Shown here piece after piece: positions 52,381 to 56,690 of a DNA stretch of 56,690 bases. This stretch comes from an uncultured Lachnospiraceae bacterium (GTDB taxonomy: Bacteria > Bacillota > Clostridia > Lachnospirales > Lachnospiraceae), in NCBI GenBank assembly GCA_949076555.1, contig CARUOB010000013.1, positions 1-56,690 on the forward strand. Direction: 5' to 3'. The notes under the pieces are model-generated. The model had not been told where the DNA came from, did no database searches, and saw nothing but the letters and a program-made list of their open reading frames with translations. Position 1 is the first letter of the stretch, and each line of letters starts with the position of its first letter. A program made the translations under genes and the position numbers.

Positions 52381-54801
52381 TTAGCTCCTCAGCTCTATCC
52401 CCATACCTTCCAAACCATTGAGTATTTTCTTCATGGCACCTGTCACATCCGCCTCCTCAAGGGTTCTGTCCTTTGCCCGGAAAGTGATGGAATAAGCCAT
52501 GGACTTAAATCCTTCCTTGATCTGACTTCCCTCGTAGATATCAAAGAGCTGGTAATCTTCCAGAATCTTTCCGCCGCGCTGGGCAATGACAGCCTCAATC
52601 TGACCAGCCATCACGGTTTTCGGCACCACCATGCTGATATCCCTGAGAACTGCCGGATACTTCGCAATGCCCTCGTATTTGCGGTCAAAGGTCGCATGAG
52701 GCAGAATGGCCGGAATATCAAGCACCGCCACATAAGCTCTCGTCTTCATGTCATAATTGTCGCAGACCTCCGGATGCACCTCTCCCAGATAGCCAACCGG
52801 CGCATCCTCGTAATAAATATCCGCCTGTCTGCCCGGATGCAGATAATTTCTGCCAGCCTTCGGATCGTAAACCGCCTTTTTATGCATACCGATGCTCTCG
52901 AAGAACTCTTCCACAACACCCTTCATATCGAAGAAATCGCAGTCCCCGTACATGCCAAGGGTGAACTGCATCCGCTCCTCGGGAAGCTCCGTGAGAGGCA
53001 GGGCTTTGGGCAGATAAATGTTTCCAAGCTCATAGAGACGCACATCTTTGTTACGCCTGTTATAGTTCGTGGCAAGGCTGGTCAGCATCCCGTGCAGGGG
53101 AATCGTCCGCATGATCGAGAAATCTTCTCCCAGAGGATTCGCGATGGTGATCGCCTGTCTTGCCGGATCATCCGCGGGCAACAATAATTTATCAAATACC
53201 TTCGGGCTTTCAAAGGAGTAACACATCCCCTGTGAAAAACCGCAGTACTCCGCGATATCTCTTGCCTTCTGCTCAATGCGCAGCTTGAAGGGAAGTTTGC
53301 CCGTGGTGGCCTCGCCGTTTGGCAGCGTGGTCGGAATCTTGTCATAACCGTAAAACCTCGCCACTTCCTCCGCGATGTCACACTGGCGCAGAATATCCTG
53401 ACGGAAAGTCGGCACCGTAAGCGTCCCCTTCGCCGCGTTATATTCCACTTCAATCATCTTGAAAATATTAAGCATTTCCTGTTCGGAGACATCCGTGCCG
53501 AGCAGGCTGTTGTAACGTTCTGGCTCAAAAGGCAGAACCACTTTTTCCTTCATTTCGCCGTGCACGTCCACTATACCGCCGACCACCTCGCCGCAGCCAA
53601 ATTCCTCGATCAACTGACATGCTCTGTTAATCGCCGCCTCCGCATTGTAGGGATCAAGCCCTTTCTCAAACTTGCCGGACGCGTCCGTGCGCAGTCCGAC
53701 ACGCTTTGCGGACTTGCGGATGTTCGCACCGTTGAATGTGGCCGCCTCAAAGAGCACGGTCGTCACACTGTCTGTAATCATGGAATTTTCACCGCCCATG
53801 ATTCCGGCGATGCCTACCTCTTTCTCCGCATCGCAGATCATCAGCACATCCGAATCCAGATTTCTGTCCTGTCCGTCCAGTGTACGGAAAACGTCGCCGT
53901 CCTTCGCCCTGCGGACGATAATCTTACGCCCCGCAATGGTATCCAGATCATAAGCGTGCATGGGCTGGCCGTACTCCTCCATCACATAGTTGGTGATATC
54001 CACCAGATTGTTGATGGGCCGGATGCCGCTTGCCGCAAGGCGTCTTTGCATCCACTTCGGAGAAGGCCCGATTTTGATATTCTTGCACACTCTCGCGCAG
54101 TATCTCGGGCAAAGCTCCGTGTCATGCACCTCCACGGATATATAATCTTCCGCCTTCTCGTCGTTCCCCTCCGCCGTCACTTCCGGCAGAACAAAAGGTT
54201 TTCTGAATGTAGCCGCCGCCTCTCTCGCAATACCGATCACACTGTAACAGTCTACACGGTTTGAGGTCACTTCATACTCGAACACCGTGTCCCTAAGTCC
54301 CAGTTCTTCCACCGCGTCCGCGCCAACCTGTACATCGTCCTCAAAAATATAGATGCCCATTTCCGGCGCCTCCGGGTAAAAATTCCTGTCGGAACCAAGC
54401 TCCTCGATGGAGCACATCATGCCGTTTGAGGGTACACCGCGCAGCTTTCCCGCCTTAATCGAGATACCGTCCTCCGGCAACGGCCCGCCGTCGTGCCCTC
54501 CGGCAACCTTGCCGCCGTCCAACACTACGGGAACCTTGTCACCCTCCTTCACGTTAGGCGCGCCGGTGACGATCTGAATTTCCTCGCCGCCGATATCCAC
54601 CTGACAGACGATCAGCTTATCCGCGTCGGGATGCTTCTCAATCTTCTTGATCTGTCCCACCACGATCTTTTCCAGATTTTTGTCCAGTCTGGCGTAGCCC
54701 TCCACCTTCGTCCCGGAGAGGGTCATCGCGTCCATATACTCCTGATCCGTGCAGGTAAGTTCCGGCACATATGCTTTAATCCATGACAATGCTGTATTCA
54801 T
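52381..54801 (-). CDS. pheT: Phenylalanyl-tRNA synthetase beta subunit
   Basis: Class II synthetase beta chain, 806 residues, full length. Order: N-terminal tRNA-binding domain (IVVGQIKKIEKHPDADKL, about 40-150), B3/4 editing domain, B5 domain, a core resembling a synthetase fold (ARFYGYDKIPTTLP at its start), and the C-terminal anticodon-binding FDX-ACB domain (KYPAVLRDISMVV). It forms a heterotetramer with PheS. It starts 135 nt after pheS, with a 21-codon ORF between, and is governed by the same T-box. Confidence 0.98.
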   Translation of the reverse strand: MNTALSWIKAYVPELTCTDQEYMDAMTLSGTKVEGYARLDKNLEKIVVGQIKKIEKHPDADKLIVCQVDIGGEEIQIVTGAPNVKEGDKVPVVLDGGKVAGGHDGGPLPEDGISIKAGKLRGVPSNGMMCSIEELGSDRNFYPEAPEMGIYIFEDDVQVGADAVEELGLRDTVFEYEVTSNRVDCYSVIGIAREAAATFRKPFVLPEVTAEGNDEKAEDYISVEVHDTELCPRYCARVCKNIKIGPSPKWMQRRLAASGIRPINNLVDITNYVMEEYGQPMHAYDLDTIAGRKIIVRRAKDGDVFRTLDGQDRNLDSDVLMICDAEKEVGIAGIMGGENSMITDSVTTVLFEAATFNGANIRKSAKRVGLRTDASGKFEKGLDPYNAEAAINRACQLIEEFGCGEVVGGIVDVHGEMKEKVVLPFEPERYNSLLGTDVSEQEMLNIFKMIEVEYNAAKGTLTVPTFRQDILRQCDIAEEVARFYGYDKIPTTLPNGEATTGKLPFKLRIEQKARDIAEYCGFSQGMCYSFESPKVFDKLLLPADDPARQAITIANPLGEDFSIMRTIPLHGMLTSLATNYNRRNKDVRLYELGNIYLPKALPLTELPEERMQFTLGMYGDCDFFDMKGVVEEFFESIGMHKKAVYDPKAGRNYLHPGRQADIYYEDAPVGYLGEVHPEVCDNYDMKTRAYVAVLDIPAILPHATFDRKYEGIAKYPAVLRDISMVVPKTVMAGQIEAVIAQRGGKILEDYQLFDIYEGSQIKEGFKSMAYSITFRAKDRTLEEADVTGAMKKILNGLEGMGIELRS

Positions 54802-54871
54802 GCTGTAAACCTTTCCCTTTCTAAATCTGTAACGTATTTATACATTGCAACACTCTTTATTCAAACAAAAC

Positions 54872-54937
54872 TTAATCATACGAATATCCCGGTTTTTTAT
54901 ATAGCAAATCCTGATCGGCAGCCATATCTTTATCCAT
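54872..54937 (-). CDS. Possible 21-residue ORF coupled to pheS
   Basis: The pheS stop TAA shares its last A with an ATG (TAATG). The frame runs 21 codons, MDKDMAADQDLL at the start and KKPGYSYD at the end, and fills half of the unusually long 135-bp gap before pheT. There is no separate ribosome site; expression would depend on stop-start coupling. It may be chance; a conserved peptide is possible. Confidence 0.3.
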   Translation of the reverse strand: MDKDMAADQDLLYKKPGYSYD

Positions 54938-55956
54938 TAAAACTGTTTTAGGAAGCGGATATCATTCTCATACAATAGTCTCATATCGTCGATCTCATAT
55001 TTTAACAGCGCGATACGCTCAAGCCCCACGCCAAACGCAAATCCCGTGTACTGCTCCGGATCGATGCCGCTCATCTCCAGCACATGAGGATGTACCATGC
55101 CGCAGCCAAGAATCTCAATCCAGCCCTCTCCCTTACAGAACCGGCAGCCTGTACCGCCGCACTTAAAGCAGGTCACATCCATCTCCGCACTTGGCTCTGT
55201 GAACGGGAAATGGTGGGGTCTGAATTTCACCTTTGTATCCTCCCCGAACAGTTCCTTCGCGAACTCTGCCAGAGTCCCTTTTAAATCCGCAAAGGTGATG
55301 TGCTTATCAATCACCAGTCCCTCAATCTGATGGAAGGAAGGAGAATGGGTCGCATCCACCTCGTCGGAGCGGAACACCCTGCCCGGTGCAATCATGCGAA
55401 TCGGAAGTTTTCCTTTCTCCATCTCGTGCACCTGTGTGGAGGAAGTCTGTGTGCGCAGCAGAATATCCCCCGTAATATAAAAGGTGTCCTGCTCATCCTT
55501 TGCCGGATGATCCGCCGGAATATTGAGCGCCTCAAAGTTATAATAATCCCTCTCCACATCGGGACCTTCCACCACCTCATAACCCATGCCGATAAAGATT
55601 CGCTCCACCTCTTCCAGCGCAATGGTATTCGGATGGCGGTGCCCCATCTTACTCTTTTGGGAGGGCAGGGTCACGTCGATGACCTCTGTCTTTAACTTCG
55701 CTTCCCTGACAGCCCGCTCCATCTTTTTGACGGAAGCCTCCAGCACCTTTTCAATCTCTTCTCTCGTCTCATTGACAAGCTGTCCAACCTTCGGCCGGTC
55801 CTCCGGCGCCACGTCCTTCATGCTTTTTAACACCGCCGTCAGCTCACCCTTTTTTCCGAGGTAATTGACTTTAATTTCATTGAGCTTTTCGAGGGCATCG
55901 CTGGCCTCGATCTGACGCAGGGCCTCCGCCCTGATCTGTTCCAATTTTTCTTTCAT
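54937..55956 (-). CDS. pheS: Phenylalanyl-tRNA synthetase alpha subunit
   Basis: Catalytic subunit that charges tRNA-Phe, 339 residues. An N-terminal coiled coil (about 1-85) binds tRNA. Class II motifs follow: motif 2 region FRSDEVDATHSPSFHQIEG and motif 3 ending GFAFGVGLERIALLKY. The CxxC-type zinc knuckle CFKCGGTGCRFCKGEG (about 265-280) is typical of this form. Part of pheST, controlled by the T-box at 56157-56465, with a 150-bp repeat-rich stretch between terminator and ATG. Confidence 0.98.
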   Translation of the reverse strand: MKEKLEQIRAEALRQIEASDALEKLNEIKVNYLGKKGELTAVLKSMKDVAPEDRPKVGQLVNETREEIEKVLEASVKKMERAVREAKLKTEVIDVTLPSQKSKMGHRHPNTIALEEVERIFIGMGYEVVEGPDVERDYYNFEALNIPADHPAKDEQDTFYITGDILLRTQTSSTQVHEMEKGKLPIRMIAPGRVFRSDEVDATHSPSFHQIEGLVIDKHITFADLKGTLAEFAKELFGEDTKVKFRPHHFPFTEPSAEMDVTCFKCGGTGCRFCKGEGWIEILGCGMVHPHVLEMSGIDPEQYTGFAFGVGLERIALLKYEIDDMRLLYENDIRFLKQF

Positions 55957-56002
55957 AATCCGTTCTCCTTTTTTATATTTCTTACTGTGAGATTACAACC
56001 GG

Positions 56003-56154
56003 CTCTGCCGCCTTCTAACGCTGTTGCCTTGCGAATAAGCAGACTCGTAATGCTTCGCATTCCGAGTTCGCGTTGCTCGCCATAAGTCGTCATCGCCAGG
56101 TCCACATGCAAGCATGCGGCCTGTCTCTGCCGCCTTCTGGCTCTGCTTATTCGC
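56003..56154. repeat. Repeat-rich element between the phe T-box and pheS
   Basis: A 13-bp inverted repeat GCGAATAAGCAGA (56031-56043) / TCTGCTTATTCGC (56142-56154) encloses a hairpin ACTCG..AATGC-ttc-GCATT..GAGT and a CATGC-aa-GCATG palindrome. A 14-bp direct repeat CTCTGCCGCCTTCT occurs at 56003-56016 and 56125-56138. It starts just past the T-box terminator and looks inserted. Confidence 0.65.
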
Positions 56155-56156
56155 GC

Positions 56157-56465
56157 AAAAAAACGCCCCACATGTGCAACACATATGGGACGAATAGACT
56201 CCGCGGTACCACCCAGTTTCCCGCTCCCGGAATCTGCTTCAATCGCAGCTCCGCAAACGGACGCTTCCTTTGGCGTAACGTGCCTGTACGTTCTGCGCTA
56301 CTTACGTTTATCCGTCTGCGGACAAACCGGTTCACCCAGACAGCTCCGGTGGGAAAATTCGGACAATTTCTGAACCGAAGGGAACTTACAGCCGATGATT
56401 CCCTCTCTCTTGCAGAAAACAGTAACCTACTGACACCTTCACAGCTTTTCTTCCTATAAAATCTA
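56157..56465 (-). promoter_or_regulatory. T-box riboswitch controlling pheST
   Basis: Leader RNA that reads through when tRNA-Phe is uncharged. The T-box bulge sequence GGGTGGTACCGCG lies at 56214-56202 on the minus strand. The Stem I apical motif GGCTGTAAG and an AGAGAGAGGG bulge lie upstream. A phenylalanine specifier (UUC, 56355-56353, or the overlapping UUU) occurs where expected before CACCGGAGC. The terminator hairpin CCCATATGTG...CACATGTGGGG with a run of seven T (56190-56157) overlaps the antiterminator end. Family knowledge assigns such leaders to aminoacyl-tRNA synthetases. Confidence 0.93.
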
Positions 56466-56471
56466 CTTGCT

Positions 56472-56500
56472 ATTTTAGTGTCTTTCCCGTGACTTGTCAA
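56472..56500 (-). promoter_or_regulatory. Promoter of the pheST T-box transcript
   Basis: Minus strand TTGACA (56500-56495), 17-bp spacer, TAAAAT (56477-56472). The -35 is a perfect consensus and lies inside the last codons of the YihY-like gene; transcription would start near 56465. Confidence 0.85.
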
Positions 56501-56690
56501 GCCAGCCGAACAAAAATTTATAAACCGGACCAAAATAGCGGTTGATATGCGCACCAATCATAAGAATATACATCAGCATATAGAACCACAACATCAGGAT
56601 TACCACTGTGGTCAGGCTTCCATAGGTTCCAAATCCATTAAAATTATCCACATACACTGAAAAGGCATACGAAGCAGCTCCCCATAAAAC
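56475..56690 (-). CDS. YihY/BrkB family membrane protein (C-terminal part only)
   Basis: The reading frame continues past the window edge; 71 residues of the end are visible. The sequence has the family's last helices: SYAFSVYVDNF, then TYGSLTTVVILMLWFYM and ILMIGAHINRYFGP. These proteins (once called ribonuclease BN) are polytopic membrane proteins of unknown role. Only the 3' part is present; the GTG at 56657 is not the start because the frame stays open upstream. Confidence 0.85.
   Translation of the reverse strand, partial: VLWGAASYAFSVYVDNFNGFGTYGSLTTVVILMLWFYMLMYILMIGAHINRYFGPVYKFLFGWLDKSRERH

Overview
The window reads as a chromosomal segment of a spore-forming Firmicute of class Clostridia, most likely family Lachnospiraceae. 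This rests on strong Shine-Dalgarno sequences, the rpmB/asp23/fakA/recG and gerW/DUF2953 gene orders, a DUF6472 CxxC mini-protein, a cysteine-rich 'chorion class' type mini-protein, a T-box riboswitch in front of pheST, and adhesins of the kind these gut bacteria carry. No rRNA, tRNA, phage genes, transposase or CRISPR array was found. Genus cannot be fixed from sequence alone.

Layout. (1) 1-9.5 kb, minus strand: housekeeping genes for DNA repair and RNA modification (recG, miaB, mutS) plus a DegV-like fatty-acid-binding protein, a FakA-like fatty acid kinase and Asp23. (2) 9.6-14.3 kb: divergent rpmB with a good promoter and a structured leader; then minus-strand genes for a J-domain coiled-coil protein, a 45-residue membrane peptide, GerW, DUF2953 and two small conserved proteins; then a plus-strand HD-GYP protein with one substituted metal ligand. 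(3) 14.3-21.2 kb, minus: a class B PBP and its FtsW/RodA partner (92-nt overlap), a U32-family protein carrying what looks like an in-frame palindromic insertion, zapA and ruvB. (4) 21.4-29.5 kb: a DUF1538 transporter-like protein with a tandem-PII protein (plus), convergent with a heterodimeric ABC exporter (minus). Together they separate ruvB from ruvA. ruvA follows a Gx-transporter/NusG-domain-II pair. (5) 29.6-33.5 kb: the Cys-rich protein with a possible sigma-K promoter, a two-gene unknown module, and leuS. (6) 33.9-40.5 kb, plus: a methyl-accepting chemotaxis receptor followed by a 1594-residue secreted Ig-like/beta-helix protein. (7) 40.6-46 kb: an EF-G-like GTPase (minus), tyrA-aroA (plus, aromatic amino acid pathway) and a VanZ protein. 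(8) 46.2-49.6 kb: a transmembrane Ser/Thr kinase and an acyltransferase-3 protein, divergent from a small HTH-like protein. (9) 49.6-56.7 kb, minus: queA, an M18 aminopeptidase, pheT, pheS, the phenylalanine T-box with its promoter inside the end of a YihY/BrkB gene, and that gene cut by the window edge.

The most interesting items are: the DUF1538/tandem-PII module between the two ruv genes; the receptor-plus-giant-beta-helix pair behind a structured intergenic region; the HTH/acyltransferase/kinase cluster; palindromic elements, one inside a coding sequence and one between the phe T-box and pheS; the structured rpmB leader; and several tiny ORFs. Coordinates of small features were worked out by hand from the sequence. 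Family assignments come from motif recognition, not from searches.
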